64,000 nucleotides of DNA from Candidatus Binatia bacterium (GTDB lineage: Bacteria > Desulfobacterota > Binatia > UBA1149 > JAJCZL01). The stretch spans positions 1 to 64,000 of the forward strand of contig JANQEO010000317.1 of NCBI GenBank assembly GCA_028278325.1, read 5' to 3'. The position numbers and the translations under genes are program-made. Positions 46,020 through 55,432 of the stretch are shown piece after piece; position 1 is the stretch's first letter; each line of letters starts with the position of its first letter. Below the pieces are notes generated by a model that was given only the letters and a program-made list of their open reading frames with translations, was not told the DNA's origin and made no database searches.

Positions 46020-46838
46020 TCAGCGAATCATGAGAACCGGCAACTGGAGGTCCGCCGCCAGAGCCCGGGCGTCCAGGTCGGCAGGCAGTGATGCACTGCA
46101 GATAACCAGGCAGCCTTGCTTACGCCGTCTCAGCAGGGGCACGAGGCCGCGAACACCGGCGGGCGAGATCCGTCTGAAGGAGAACTTAACCGAGCTGCCC
46201 TGGAGTTCCCGGCGTACGCCCTGTTCGAGTTCACCGCAGATGCCCTCGTCGTCCGCACTGATCAGAATCTCCATGTCGGCGTCTCCGCCTGCGGCCAGGG
46301 TGGCCCCGAGTTGCAGCGCATCGACGGCGCCCGGCGAGTCGTCGATACACACCGATACCGGATGGCTGAGTTGTGTGCCCGGCGGAATGACGAGAACTGC
46401 GCCCGCTCTTTGTGCTCGCAGGCTGAGATCACGATCGCGGAGAGCGGTCGCGCCTCGTATGACGAGGAGGTCGGCCTCACCTGTCGCTGTTTCCAGCTCA
46501 GCATGCATGGCGCCGCGCACGGTAGTGAAAGACCAGCGGACCCGCCGCTTGGTCGCGACAGCTTCCAGGCGCGCTCGGGCCGCTTCGGCCGTCCTCGCAA
46601 GCTGAGCTTCGGTGGCAACGCTATCGAGAACGTCGGCCACGCCCGTGAGTAGGTTAACGTGACGTGTGAGCGGCACCGCCGCAGCCCGCAACAGGTCGGC
46701 GTCCTCGACGAACAGGCCGAACAGCTCGGCCTCCAAGCGCGCGGCCAGCTCCGCACCGCTTTCGAGAGACCGTGAACTCTGGGGTGCGGAATCGAGCGCA
46801 ACCAGGATGCGGCGAAGCTTGAACGATGACGGAACCAT
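46020..46838 (-). CDS. Tandem universal-stress-protein-like protein
   Basis: 272 residues. Half 1: LRRILVALDSAPQSSRSLESGAELAARLEAELFGLFVED, then ADLLVIRGATALRD. Half 2: PVSVCIDDSPGAVDALQLGATLAAGGDADMEIL, ending LDARALAADLQLPVLMIR. Each resembles a Usp/Rossmann-like domain. The ATP-binding GxxGxxxxxxxxGS loop is not clear. The ATG overlaps the lon-like stop as TGATG, so it is co-translated with the protease. The role is presumably linked to stress. Confidence 0.75.
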   Translation of the reverse strand: MVPSSFKLRRILVALDSAPQSSRSLESGAELAARLEAELFGLFVEDADLLRAAAVPLTRHVNLLTGVADVLDSVATEAQLARTAEAARARLEAVATKRRVRWSFTTVRGAMHAELETATGEADLLVIRGATALRDRDLSLRAQRAGAVLVIPPGTQLSHPVSVCIDDSPGAVDALQLGATLAAGGDADMEILISADDEGICGELEQGVRRELQGSSVKFSFRRISPAGVRGLVPLLRRRKQGCLVICSASLPADLDARALAADLQLPVLMIR

Positions 46839-49270
46839 CAATTCTCGGTCGACTCGTCTTCGCCGCCGCTATCCTTACCGAAGTGCGCAGCCTTGGTGGC
46901 CAGGTCGAGCAGCTTGTCGGCGACGCGGCGATTGACCGTCCCTTCCGGAAACTGCCCGTCAGCATCAGGCTCACCCGCTTCTACACCTGTGAGCAGCGCG
47001 ATCCCCTCGTCGACCGTCGAGACAGTGTAGACGTGGAAGAGCCCCTCCTCGGCCGCTGCCACGACGTCCCTGCGCAACATGAGGTTCATCGTGTTCGATG
47101 CGGGAATCAAAACACCTTGAGTTCCGTCGAGACCGGCCGACTTGCAGACATCAAAGAACCCTTCGATCTTCTCGTTGACGCCTCCGATAGCCTGGATCTC
47201 TCCGTGCTGGTTGACGGAGCCGGTGACCGCCAACGACTGCTTGATGGGAATCCCGGACAGTGCGGAGAGCAGCGCATAGAGCTCGGCTGAGGAAGCGCTG
47301 TCACCATCGACCCCGCCGTAGGATTGCTCGAAGACCAGGCTGGCCGACAATGACAAAGGATGCTCGGCAGCGAAGCGCTGTCCGAGATAGCCGGCAAGGA
47401 TGAGCACTCCCTTGGAGTGCAGGGGGCCGCCCAACTCCACCTCACGCTCGATGTCGACCAACTCTCCTTTGCCTACGCGCACACGCGCGGTGATGCGGCT
47501 GGGCTTGCCGAAAGCGAAGCCACCGAGCTGCATGACCGACAGGCCGTTCACCTGGCCCACGCGCTCGCCGGCGGTGTCGATGAGCACCATGCCGCGCTCG
47601 ATGACTTCGTGAACCCTCTCGCGCATGCGGTCGGCGCGGCGGATCTGCGCATCGATGGCGCGCTCCACGTCATCGGCCTCCACCACGGCGTGATCCGACT
47701 CTTGGGCCCAGAAGCTCGATTCCCGCACGAGGTCCTGGAGCTTCGCCATTTGCGCGGTTAGCTTCTCCGTATCGCCGGTGAGCCGCGCAGCGTGCTCGAT
47801 CATTCGCGCGACGGCGGTCGGATCGAGAGGCTTTAGATCATCCTCAGCCGCGAACGTCGCAAGCATCCTTGCGCAAAGCTGGGCGTTGTCCTCGCTCCAC
47901 TCCATGGTGTCATCGAAATCGACCGGTACCTTGAAGAGCTCCGAAAACTCGGGGTCGAGAGCGCTGAGCATGTAGTAAAGTAAGGGTTCGCCGACTAGCA
48001 CCACCTTGACGTCGAGAGGTATCGGTTCGGGCTCGAGCGACACGGTCGAGACCAGACTGAGCCTCTCTGCGACCGACTCGATCTGTATCTGACGCGAGCG
48101 CAGTGAGCGCTTGAGGTCCTCCCAGGCGAAGGGCTGCATGAGGAGTTGTCGCGCATCGAGGATGAGGTAGCCGCCGTTGGCGCGGTGCAGGGCTCCCGGT
48201 TTGATCAGCGTGAAGTCCGTAGTCAACGCACCGAGTTGGGCAGTGTGCTCGACGCGCCCTACCAGGCGGTGCTGACTGGGCTGATCCTCGTACACTACCG
48301 GCGCACCCGTCTCCCCGTCGTGATCGACCATGACGTTCACCTGGTATCGACGAAACACGGAGGGGTCTTTTGCCGGCGGGCTGGTCAAGCCCAGCATGGC
48401 CAGCGGAGATTGGCTCTCACCCATGAACTGGGAAGCATGCTCGACTATGTCGGCCTGCACATCGTCGAGGTAGGGCAACACCACCGGAAGATCCTCGTAA
48501 GCGCTGCGAAGGGCATCGATGAGATGGCCTACCGCCATCTTGGTCACTTCACGGTCGAGTGCACGGACGCGCTCGCGCTGCTCCGAGTTCCACTTCGGGG
48601 CCTGGCGAAGTATCTCCTGCAACTCGTTCTGAAGCTCTTCGAGGTTCGACCGCAAGCGTTCCTTGTCCTCGGGGGCCAAGCGGCTGAAACCTTCGGGATC
48701 TAGCACCTCGCCCTGCCACTTGGGTGCCAGCGCCAGCCCCTCGGGAGTGCGTATTAGCGCAATGTCCTTGTCCTCTCCGTGCTGACGCAGTTGCTCGAAC
48801 GCCTCTTCGTGCTTGGCCTTGAACTCGTCGGCTATGGCGTCCTTTCGCGCAGCGTATTCCTCGCTCTCGAAAGCCGCCGGTATCGTCGCCCGCAGTTCCT
48901 CGATCAGGTTGTCCATGTCCGTGCGCAGCTTGGCGGCCCGGCCGGTAGGCAAACAGAACGCACGAGGGCGATGGGCCTCGGTAAAATTATTCACGTAACA
49001 CCAGTCGGACGACGGTGCCCGATCAGCGGCAACTGCGCGCAGGTGATTCTCGACGCTCCGATGCTTACCGGCTCCACTCGGGCCCAGCACGTAGAGCCCG
49101 TAACCTCTGGCCTGCATCTTGATGCCGAAGCTCAACGCTTCGATCGCTCGCTCTTGCCCGATGGTCTCTGCCAGAGGCTCGAGGTCGGCGGTCGTTTCGA
49201 ACTTGAACTGCGACGGATCGCAGCTGCGACGCAGCTGGGCGCCGGTAAGGCTTTGAACTTCGTTGGCCAT
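46838..49270 (-). CDS. Lon-like ATP-dependent protease (YcbZ/LonH type)
   Basis: 810 residues. N-terminal AAA-like part with Walker A LGPSGAGKHRSV and the insertion typical of AAA_32 proteins. The C-terminal S16 protease domain has a Ser-Lys dyad: S657 in VDGDSASSAELYALLSAL and K700 in GGVNEKIEGF. The 43-residue spacing matches Lon. Similar to E. coli YcbZ. The Walker A ends GKH rather than GKT/GKS, so ATPase activity is uncertain. First gene of a lon-usp-glycosyltransferase run. Confidence 0.9.
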   Translation of the reverse strand: MANEVQSLTGAQLRRSCDPSQFKFETTADLEPLAETIGQERAIEALSFGIKMQARGYGLYVLGPSGAGKHRSVENHLRAVAADRAPSSDWCYVNNFTEAHRPRAFCLPTGRAAKLRTDMDNLIEELRATIPAAFESEEYAARKDAIADEFKAKHEEAFEQLRQHGEDKDIALIRTPEGLALAPKWQGEVLDPEGFSRLAPEDKERLRSNLEELQNELQEILRQAPKWNSEQRERVRALDREVTKMAVGHLIDALRSAYEDLPVVLPYLDDVQADIVEHASQFMGESQSPLAMLGLTSPPAKDPSVFRRYQVNVMVDHDGETGAPVVYEDQPSQHRLVGRVEHTAQLGALTTDFTLIKPGALHRANGGYLILDARQLLMQPFAWEDLKRSLRSRQIQIESVAERLSLVSTVSLEPEPIPLDVKVVLVGEPLLYYMLSALDPEFSELFKVPVDFDDTMEWSEDNAQLCARMLATFAAEDDLKPLDPTAVARMIEHAARLTGDTEKLTAQMAKLQDLVRESSFWAQESDHAVVEADDVERAIDAQIRRADRMRERVHEVIERGMVLIDTAGERVGQVNGLSVMQLGGFAFGKPSRITARVRVGKGELVDIEREVELGGPLHSKGVLILAGYLGQRFAAEHPLSLSASLVFEQSYGGVDGDSASSAELYALLSALSGIPIKQSLAVTGSVNQHGEIQAIGGVNEKIEGFFDVCKSAGLDGTQGVLIPASNTMNLMLRRDVVAAAEEGLFHVYTVSTVDEGIALLTGVEAGEPDADGQFPEGTVNRRVADKLLDLATKAAHFGKDSGGEDESTEN

Positions 49271-49426
49271 CTACAACCCTACTCTACATAGCCCTTAACA
49301 CTCGCGAGTTGTACCACCCATCTCGGATGCGGGAGGCCTCACGACGGAACGCAACGAACTTGGGGCTGAAATTCAACGACCGCCGCCGCTCGTCCATGGC
49401 CGCGGTCGAGGCGGCCGGTCATTCGG

Positions 49427-50647
49427 CTAAAGCTTCTCGGCCGCGTGCAGAGAAAGGATCTCGTTGCAGCCGTCCTCTATCAATGAAGCCCTCGCATCGC
49501 GAAGCAGCTTCTCCACCGGGTACTCGCGGCTCAGGCCGTTGCCACCGAAGATTTGCAGCGCTTCGGATGCCACCTCGAACGCCGTCTGCGTCGAAGTCAC
49601 CTTGGACGCGATGGCGAACTGTACGGCGGGAAACGACGTCGCATCACCGAAGAACGGTGAGTGGACCGTGTTGTAGAGCACGACGCGCCGGCTCAACGAA
49701 CGAGCGGCCTCGATCTTACGGAACATCTCGAAGAGCTTGGCCTTCACGCTCTGGTGCGTGAATATCGCTACGCCTCCCTGTACGCGCTCACGGGAGTAGT
49801 CCAAAGCCAACTCGTAGGCTGCACGGGCCAGGCCTACGAAAGTCGCGCCCATGAAACCGTTGGCCGTACACAGGGTCATCTCCATGGTCATGGGATACAT
49901 CTCGGGGGGCACGACAAGGTGACTGGCAGGCACCCGCACATTGTCGAAGAACACTTCGCCCTGGGGCAAGGGGCGCTGCCCGAGCTTTTCCAACGGCCTC
50001 CCACGGGTAACGCCCGGGGAATTAAGGTCCACCAGGATCACACCGGAACCCGGCGTACCGTTGCCGTTGTCGACGGCGGTGTATAGCGCGGCGGCCTCTG
50101 CGATCGTTCCGTTGGAAACCCAGGCAGCCTTCTGACCGTTGACTACGTAATCGTCACCGTCGCGGCGGGCCAAGCAGTTGGGCTTGTGAAGCGCGGGCCG
50201 CTCGGGATTGTCGCTGAAGTCGAGGATGTCGCTTCCGTGGTCGGGCTCGGTGATCGCCCAGCACCCTATCCTGCTCGTCGGAAACGCCTCCATCAGATCG
50301 GGATTCTGAGAGACCTTGGCGAGCATCGCCGGAAATTCCGCCGCACCAAGACTGACGGCCAGGCCGGCATCACCCCAACCCAGTTCCTCGTTGACCAAGC
50401 AGGACAGACGAGCCAACTGCGCGGGGGTTATGTCTTCGGTATCGGAAGTGAAGAGGCGCACGTCGAGCGCATCCCACTTCTCGTGAACCGACCACAGCAC
50501 CGACTCCTGAGCGATTACGTCGTCGGCCGACAGCCTGTCGAGCTCCTGGCCCGCCGGACGCAACACCTCCTCGGAAAACTTGTGTACCGTGTCGCGTACG
50601 GCCCTTTCTTCTTCGGTCAATTCGAAATCGATGTCGTTCGGAATCAT
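49427..50647 (-). CDS. Acyl-CoA dehydrogenase family protein
   Basis: 406 residues, usual length. FAD and substrate motifs include GCWAITEPDHGSDI, YVVNGQKAAWVSNGTIAEAAAL, NVRVPASHLVV, FVGLARAAYELALDYSRERVQGG and ALQIFGGNGLSREYPVEKLLRDAR. At the catalytic-base position (IYEGT in MCAD) the sequence is LIEDGCNEI, so Asp replaces Glu if the alignment is right. It stands alone between lon and the cyclase, so no substrate is implied. Confidence 0.87.
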   Translation of the reverse strand: MIPNDIDFELTEEERAVRDTVHKFSEEVLRPAGQELDRLSADDVIAQESVLWSVHEKWDALDVRLFTSDTEDITPAQLARLSCLVNEELGWGDAGLAVSLGAAEFPAMLAKVSQNPDLMEAFPTSRIGCWAITEPDHGSDILDFSDNPERPALHKPNCLARRDGDDYVVNGQKAAWVSNGTIAEAAALYTAVDNGNGTPGSGVILVDLNSPGVTRGRPLEKLGQRPLPQGEVFFDNVRVPASHLVVPPEMYPMTMEMTLCTANGFMGATFVGLARAAYELALDYSRERVQGGVAIFTHQSVKAKLFEMFRKIEAARSLSRRVVLYNTVHSPFFGDATSFPAVQFAIASKVTSTQTAFEVASEALQIFGGNGLSREYPVEKLLRDARASLIEDGCNEILSLHAAEKL

Positions 50648-50961
50648 GTGGCTTGCCCCCTGTCGCGGCGACTCTAGCCGCGCTATCGGCTTGTGCCAAC
50701 GAAGCGCCGTGCGGCGCGCCCGTGACCGCGGCTCGGTGCTACCTCTGCTCGCCGCCCCTGGTCTGCCCTGGGCGCAAAGGTCCGTCTGGCCGCGGCGGCC
50801 ACCGCCACGCCGGGGCTCTGCGGAGGGCCATGCGGGTTGCCGTGCCGATCACGGCAAAGATTGTTAAGTTACTGTTAAAACAGAGGTTTTCTTAAGACGG
50901 AGGCGGATTCTGCTGTCTTTGACGCACTGCATCTGATATTGATCAACCAAGCGGAATCAAC
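50648..50961. other. Divergent intergenic region, acyl-CoA dehydrogenase / cyclase
   Basis: 314 bases. The left two thirds are very GC-rich; the right third (50860-50960) is AT-rich, with TTGTTAAGTTACTGTTAAAA and TTGATCAA, and is the likely promoter region for the cyclase. No gene is seen. Confidence 0.5.
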
Positions 50962-51948
50962 ATGAGAGGCTTGATCACACACAGGGTGGTTGAGCTTTGG
51001 AACTCCTTAGTTTGGAAGCTCACCCATGCCGCGGTGGACACGGTGCGCTTCCAGCCCCGACACCTGGAACTGTTGCTTGCCTGCGGCACCGCCGAAGGTA
51101 GCGGCTCTGCTCCGCTGGCGCGGTGGCTCGTCGAAACCCGCAAACGTCAGTCCTATGCAAGGGTCGTAGGCACTCCCCATGCACTGGTTACCGTCGTCGC
51201 CCGGCAGGCCGGCCGATGGCTGGGCCCCACTGCATCTACCCTGGTGCGGCTGATGTCAGGGGCTACCGCGGCACTCGTCGATCGCGCCGGAGGCCTGACT
51301 CTCGAGGAGACTCTACCGCTGAAAGCTCATCCCGGCCTGCTCGTCCCCCACAAGCACGAGTTGGCAGTGGTAGCCGTCGACATGCGCGGTTTCTCTCAGC
51401 TCACCGGGGCGCTCGACGACACTCAGTATCTTACCGAGCTGATCAGCGAGTACCTGACACGCCTGACCCACGTGATCGAACGGCACGGGGGCGTGGTGTT
51501 CCAGTATACGGGCGACGGACTTCTTGCGGTGTTCCTGCCGGAGCTGACCGGCACGCCGCCGGGTCCGATGTTCGAACGGGTGGTCAACGAGGTCGGCAAA
51601 GAGCTCCACGAAGCTTTCGATCTCTTGCACACGGGCTGGCGGGCCGACTGGCAGTCGACCGGACGGCCCGGCGCACGCATCGGCCTGGGCGTCGGAATGA
51701 GCTTCGGCGATGCCACCATAGGCTATCTCGGACCGTCGGGTAAGAAGCACATCAGCGTGATAGGTGAGCCCGTCAACCAGGCTGCCTACCTGTGTGCGCA
51801 GGCACCGGCGGGTTCTCTGTTGGTCGATCGAGCGTCCTTCGACCACTTGGGACTCGAGCCACCTGAAGCCAAGACTTCTCGGCTGCGATCCAAAAAGCCC
51901 CACCAGAGGATCGAAACCGTACGTCTCGATCCCGGCACTCGGCGCTAG
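50962..51948 (+). CDS. Class III adenylate/guanylate cyclase
   Basis: 328 residues. The catalytic domain is about 130-315: AVVAVDMRGFSQLTGAL (metal Asp D140), VVFQYTGDGLLAVF (D185), GLGVGMSFGDATIGYLG and ISVIGEPVNQAAYLCAQA. The first about 125 residues have no known sensor domain but a helical, partly hydrophobic stretch (TLVRLMSGATAALVDRAGGL). Both metal aspartates are present. The substrate-specifying residues do not allow me to choose ATP or GTP. No signal peptide. Confidence 0.85.
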   Translation: MRGLITHRVVELWNSLVWKLTHAAVDTVRFQPRHLELLLACGTAEGSGSAPLARWLVETRKRQSYARVVGTPHALVTVVARQAGRWLGPTASTLVRLMSGATAALVDRAGGLTLEETLPLKAHPGLLVPHKHELAVVAVDMRGFSQLTGALDDTQYLTELISEYLTRLTHVIERHGGVVFQYTGDGLLAVFLPELTGTPPGPMFERVVNEVGKELHEAFDLLHTGWRADWQSTGRPGARIGLGVGMSFGDATIGYLGPSGKKHISVIGEPVNQAAYLCAQAPAGSLLVDRASFDHLGLEPPEAKTSRLRSKKPHQRIETVRLDPGTRR

Positions 51949-51956
51949 ACGATACG

Positions 51957-52484
51957 CTAGGCTCGACCGCGGCGGGCCATGAAACGCGCGAGCACGACGA
52001 TGGTGCCGAGGAGTCCGACCATGCACAGAGCCGTGCCCGGAATGGCCAGGTAGGAAAGAGATTCCTTCGCAGCTCCGGTGCTGCCCATGCCCGGTGCTTT
52101 GAGACCGGCCCCAAGCCAAAACACTGCATACACAAGCGCCCCGCCTCCGAACGCCAGCGAGGAAAGCTTGTCGAGCAAACCCCCGTTGCCGGCGAGGGCC
52201 AGCAGGAGGATGGACGCGAGTGCGGCCGCACCGATGGCGCCGCCGTGCAGATGGGCGCGCTTGAGGTAAGTCCAGGACTTCGACACCACCGCGTCCTTCT
52301 TGGCGACGTCACCGCCATAGGCGGATTCGAGCGCTGCTTCGCCGGAGGCAGCCAGCCGGCCCTTGATCGAATCTTCAGCCGCCCCGAACGCGCCGCCGAG
52401 AGCGAAACCGAACAGTATCGCCAGCAGCGCCAGAAGCGCGCCGGGAGATACCGATCTCAAGTTGCTCGATACATCGCCTGACAT
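51957..52484 (-). CDS. Four-helix membrane protein of unknown function
   Basis: 175 residues with four hydrophobic segments: ALLALLAILFGFALGGAFGAA, HGGAIGAAALASILLLALAG, LAFGGGALVYAVFWLGAGL and AIPGTALCMVGLLGTIVVLA. A His-containing patch (LKRAHLHGGAIG) precedes the second helix, which could bind heme or metal. No family recognised. It lies between convergent cyclase and divergent VOC genes. Confidence 0.65.
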   Translation of the reverse strand: MSGDVSSNLRSVSPGALLALLAILFGFALGGAFGAAEDSIKGRLAASGEAALESAYGGDVAKKDAVVSKSWTYLKRAHLHGGAIGAAALASILLLALAGNGGLLDKLSSLAFGGGALVYAVFWLGAGLKAPGMGSTGAAKESLSYLAIPGTALCMVGLLGTIVVLARFMARRGRA

Positions 52485-52514
52485 GGGACCCCCTCCCTCT
52501 TATAAGACTGCATC

Positions 52515-53306
52515 ATGAGCGAAGCCATCGACCTCGATCACGTAGCTCTTGCCTTCAACAATGCCTTCGACGGCCTCGACCGCTACCGCGGCGACCTGGG
52601 CGGGGCATTCATCGGCGGAGCCGTCGACCCCGGCTTCTACTGGGGACAGGTGCGCTATGCCAACGGCATGTGCATCGAGTTGCTGGAACCCAAGGACGTC
52701 GAGCTCGACGATTTTCTCCAGCGCTTTATCACGCGCAACGGTGAAGGCCCCCACCACTTCACCTTCAAAGTGCCCGACATCCACGAGATGCTGGACAGAG
52801 TCCGCTCGGCGGGACTTGAACCGGCCCGCGTGAATCTCGAGAGCCCAGTGTGGAAGGAAGTATTCCTCCACCCCAAACAAGCTCAGGGCATCGTCGTACA
52901 GCTGGCTCAGGCTCTCGGCGACGGCGACATGTTCGGCGAAGATCGCCTGCCCCCGGCGCGTGAGCCCGGACCGGTCAGCTTGCACCGCATCGTTTACCTC
53001 GTCTCCGATCTGGACGCCGCTGTGAGCCTGTTCGAAGCGTTGCTGGATGGAAACCGAGTCCCGGATGGCGCCGATGATGACGCTGTCGAACTGACATGGC
53101 CGGGCGGAGGCAGGATCCGTCTGCATAGGCCCCGGACGGAGAGCGAAACCGAGTGGCTGTCCGGGCGCAGCGGCCGGCTGAACTACCTCGAGTTCTCCGC
53201 GCCGGATCCGTCGTCGATCCGCCACGCGCGAGCCGCACAAAACGGCGGCTTCGAGATCGATCCGGCCGACAACTACGGAACGCGGGTGAGGCTGGTGGCC
53301 GCCTAG
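52515..53306 (+). CDS. VOC-family (glyoxalase-like) protein
   Basis: 263 residues with two vicinal-oxygen-chelate repeats. The first begins IDLDHVALAF (metal His), then CIELLEPK and PHHFTFKVPDIHEMLDRVRSAG. The second half starts LHRIVYLVSDLDAAVSLFEALLDG. The metal His and Glu pattern of the first half is good; the second is degenerate. The substrate is unknown. Confidence 0.8.
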   Translation: MSEAIDLDHVALAFNNAFDGLDRYRGDLGGAFIGGAVDPGFYWGQVRYANGMCIELLEPKDVELDDFLQRFITRNGEGPHHFTFKVPDIHEMLDRVRSAGLEPARVNLESPVWKEVFLHPKQAQGIVVQLAQALGDGDMFGEDRLPPAREPGPVSLHRIVYLVSDLDAAVSLFEALLDGNRVPDGADDDAVELTWPGGGRIRLHRPRTESETEWLSGRSGRLNYLEFSAPDPSSIRHARAAQNGGFEIDPADNYGTRVRLVAA

Positions 53307-53333
53307 ATCCGACGGCCCGCGCCGCCACGGCGA

Positions 53334-54083
53334 CTAGTGCGCCTCCGGCCTAGCCGCACCGGCGTCGCTGAGATCGAACCATACCTGCACAGTCGGCTGG
53401 CCTGCCTGGATGTAGCGCTCGAAACGGGCGCCGAGACTGTGATAGAGGAACAGGACCGCCTTGTTGTCGGCATCGACGAGCATCCTCATGGCGGCTATCC
53501 CCGCCCGTTTGAGCTTGTCGCCGGCGTAACTCACCAGTTCCTCGCTGATCCTCTCGTCGCTCGAGGGGTTGAAACTTTCCTTCAGAAAGGCCGGCCGTAC
53601 GGCGATACATACGACCTCGCCGTGAGCGCCCGGGTCCCGGACCTCCTCGGAGCGTCTGGATAACACGACCCTGACGGCGTGAAGCGCGTGGAGCAGGCGC
53701 GACGGTTTGTTCAAGAGCGAGCGCAGCATGGCTGCGACGGCAGAGCGCCAATGCTCCCTGAGACCGGTGCGGTGGAACGTGAAAGAGTCGCGAGTGTAGG
53801 CAACGAACCCGACAGGCTCACCGTCGAGTTCGCCTATGGCGACGTTGAGCACTCCCGCCTGCATGAGCGCTCGATAACAGATCTCACGTATGAAGAGTTC
53901 GCCGAGACGGGCCATCGGGCCGGTGTCCAGCAGTTCCATGTGGAGTTCAGCAACCGTGTCGAGGTCGCGCTCTTGGTCGCAGGTGATCTCGCGGATGCCA
54001 CTGAAGGGCGGCGCGGCAGAGGCCTTGCCCGGTTCCGGCCCGGTCCCTGCCTCGACGCGCTTGTGTGCGGGTTTGGCCGTCAC
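53334..54083 (-). CDS. GNAT-like N-acyltransferase, last gene of the acyl cassette
   Basis: 249 residues from a GTG that overlaps the ligase stop (GTGA). GNAT elements: TVAELHMELLDTG near the N-terminus, then LNVAIGELDGEPVGFVAYTRDS, GEVVCIAVRPAFLKES (beta4), ISEELVSYAGDKLKRAGIAAMRMLVDADNKAVLFLYHSLGARFERY. The pyrophosphate-binding RxxGx(G/A) loop is not clear, so it may use acyl-ACP rather than acyl-CoA. With the three genes before it, it should transfer the activated acyl group to an amine. Confidence 0.7.
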   Translation of the reverse strand: MTAKPAHKRVEAGTGPEPGKASAAPPFSGIREITCDQERDLDTVAELHMELLDTGPMARLGELFIREICYRALMQAGVLNVAIGELDGEPVGFVAYTRDSFTFHRTGLREHWRSAVAAMLRSLLNKPSRLLHALHAVRVVLSRRSEEVRDPGAHGEVVCIAVRPAFLKESFNPSSDERISEELVSYAGDKLKRAGIAAMRMLVDADNKAVLFLYHSLGARFERYIQAGQPTVQVWFDLSDAGAARPEAH

Positions 54084-55432
54084 TCACTCGCCTGCCGTAT
54101 CTTCTTGAAGCGCTCGCTGTGCATGGCTGCATCGACCAACTCGACCTTATGAGGGATCTTGAAGCGCTCGAGCTTGGCGCCGCAGAACTTCCGCATCCGT
54201 CGCCGAAAGTCGCCCAAAGTCTCCCCCTTGGCGAGCTTCACGCGAGCACTGATGATCTGCCCGGTGATGGCGTGGGGCTCACCGCGCACGACGACGTCGT
54301 CGACGTTGTCCATCATCTGTAACACGCTCTCGACTTCGGCCGGATATACCTTTTCACCGCCGACGTTGATCATCTCCGAGTTCCTGCCGAGGATGCGAAG
54401 GTAGTCGCCGTCGACTTCGACGGCGTCACCGGTCTTGAACCAGCCGTCGCTGGTAAACGGGCTCGGAGCGTTGAGATAACCGAGCATCGCCGACCGCGCC
54501 TTGATCTCCAGCAGGCCGTCGACCACCCGGGTGTAGAACCCTTCTCCGCCCACCTTGACCCAGAGCGAATCGGCCGATTTCGACTTGGAGCGAAGGATGC
54601 CGACTTCCGACAGACCGTAGGTCTGCACCAACTTGACGTCGGGGAGCAGGGTGTGGAGCCGGTCGAGCGTGCTCTGCGGCATCGGCTCCGTCCCGTAGGT
54701 GACCATCTCGAGGCTCGATAGATCATGATCGCGGTAGGCCTCGCTGACCAGCAGCAGATTGATGAAGGTCGGCGATGTCGGCAACAACTCGGCGCGGTGC
54801 GATTCGATCGCCCTGCAGACTTCCCCCGGCTCGTGTCGGGCCAAAGTTATCAGGCAACCGCCGTTGGCCAGCGTGTACAAGAGGGTGTTGAAGCCGCCTA
54901 TGTGATCGAACAAGAGAAACGCGATCGTACGCAACGTGTGGCGCCGTTGCTTGAATTTCTCGAGGATCGGAACGACGTCGTGAAGGGCCGCTTTGCTCTC
55001 ACCCGTGGAACCCGAAGAGAAAAGTATGAGTCCGGGATGTCCGGCCGCTCTCAGATCGGTTATCAACTGGTGCGACGCGCGGCCGGTCTCGTCGGATACA
55101 CTAACGGTATCGTTGCCGTCGACCGCTACCACCCTCTCGACCTCTGCAACAGCCCTGAGCCCGACCTTCTTCTCAGCGCAGACGCCTGCGAACGGAACGA
55201 CGATGCAATCGAGCTTGATGAGGGCCAGCAACATTGCGATCGATTTCGGCGAAAAGTCGGCCTCCAAACTCACCACCGATCCGCGCTCGATCCCGGCGGC
55301 AGCGAGCACCGACTCGCTCTCGATGAGCGCGCCTGAGAGCCACTCATAGCTGTAACTGCGGTCCCGCCACACGACGGCCTCGGCATGGCCTGCTGCCTCG
55401 AACGCCTCTCGCATGAAGTCGAGCCGCATCAC
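54080..55432 (-). CDS. AMP-forming acyl-activating ligase
   Basis: 450 residues, class I adenylate-forming enzyme. P-loop ILFSSGSTGESKAALHD, A5 VQTYGLSEVG, A7 DGWFKTGDAVEVDGDYLRILGR, hinge and C-domain MINVGGEKVYPAEVESVL, and the late catalytic Lys region HSERFKKIRQ. It is short for an acyl-CoA synthetase and has no carrier domain of its own. It starts GTG-ATG (55432/55429), overlapping the SDR stop. It probably loads a short or medium acyl group on the ACP two genes upstream. Confidence 0.85.
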   Translation of the reverse strand: MMRLDFMREAFEAAGHAEAVVWRDRSYSYEWLSGALIESESVLAAAGIERGSVVSLEADFSPKSIAMLLALIKLDCIVVPFAGVCAEKKVGLRAVAEVERVVAVDGNDTVSVSDETGRASHQLITDLRAAGHPGLILFSSGSTGESKAALHDVVPILEKFKQRRHTLRTIAFLLFDHIGGFNTLLYTLANGGCLITLARHEPGEVCRAIESHRAELLPTSPTFINLLLVSEAYRDHDLSSLEMVTYGTEPMPQSTLDRLHTLLPDVKLVQTYGLSEVGILRSKSKSADSLWVKVGGEGFYTRVVDGLLEIKARSAMLGYLNAPSPFTSDGWFKTGDAVEVDGDYLRILGRNSEMINVGGEKVYPAEVESVLQMMDNVDDVVVRGEPHAITGQIISARVKLAKGETLGDFRRRMRKFCGAKLERFKIPHKVELVDAAMHSERFKKIRQASE

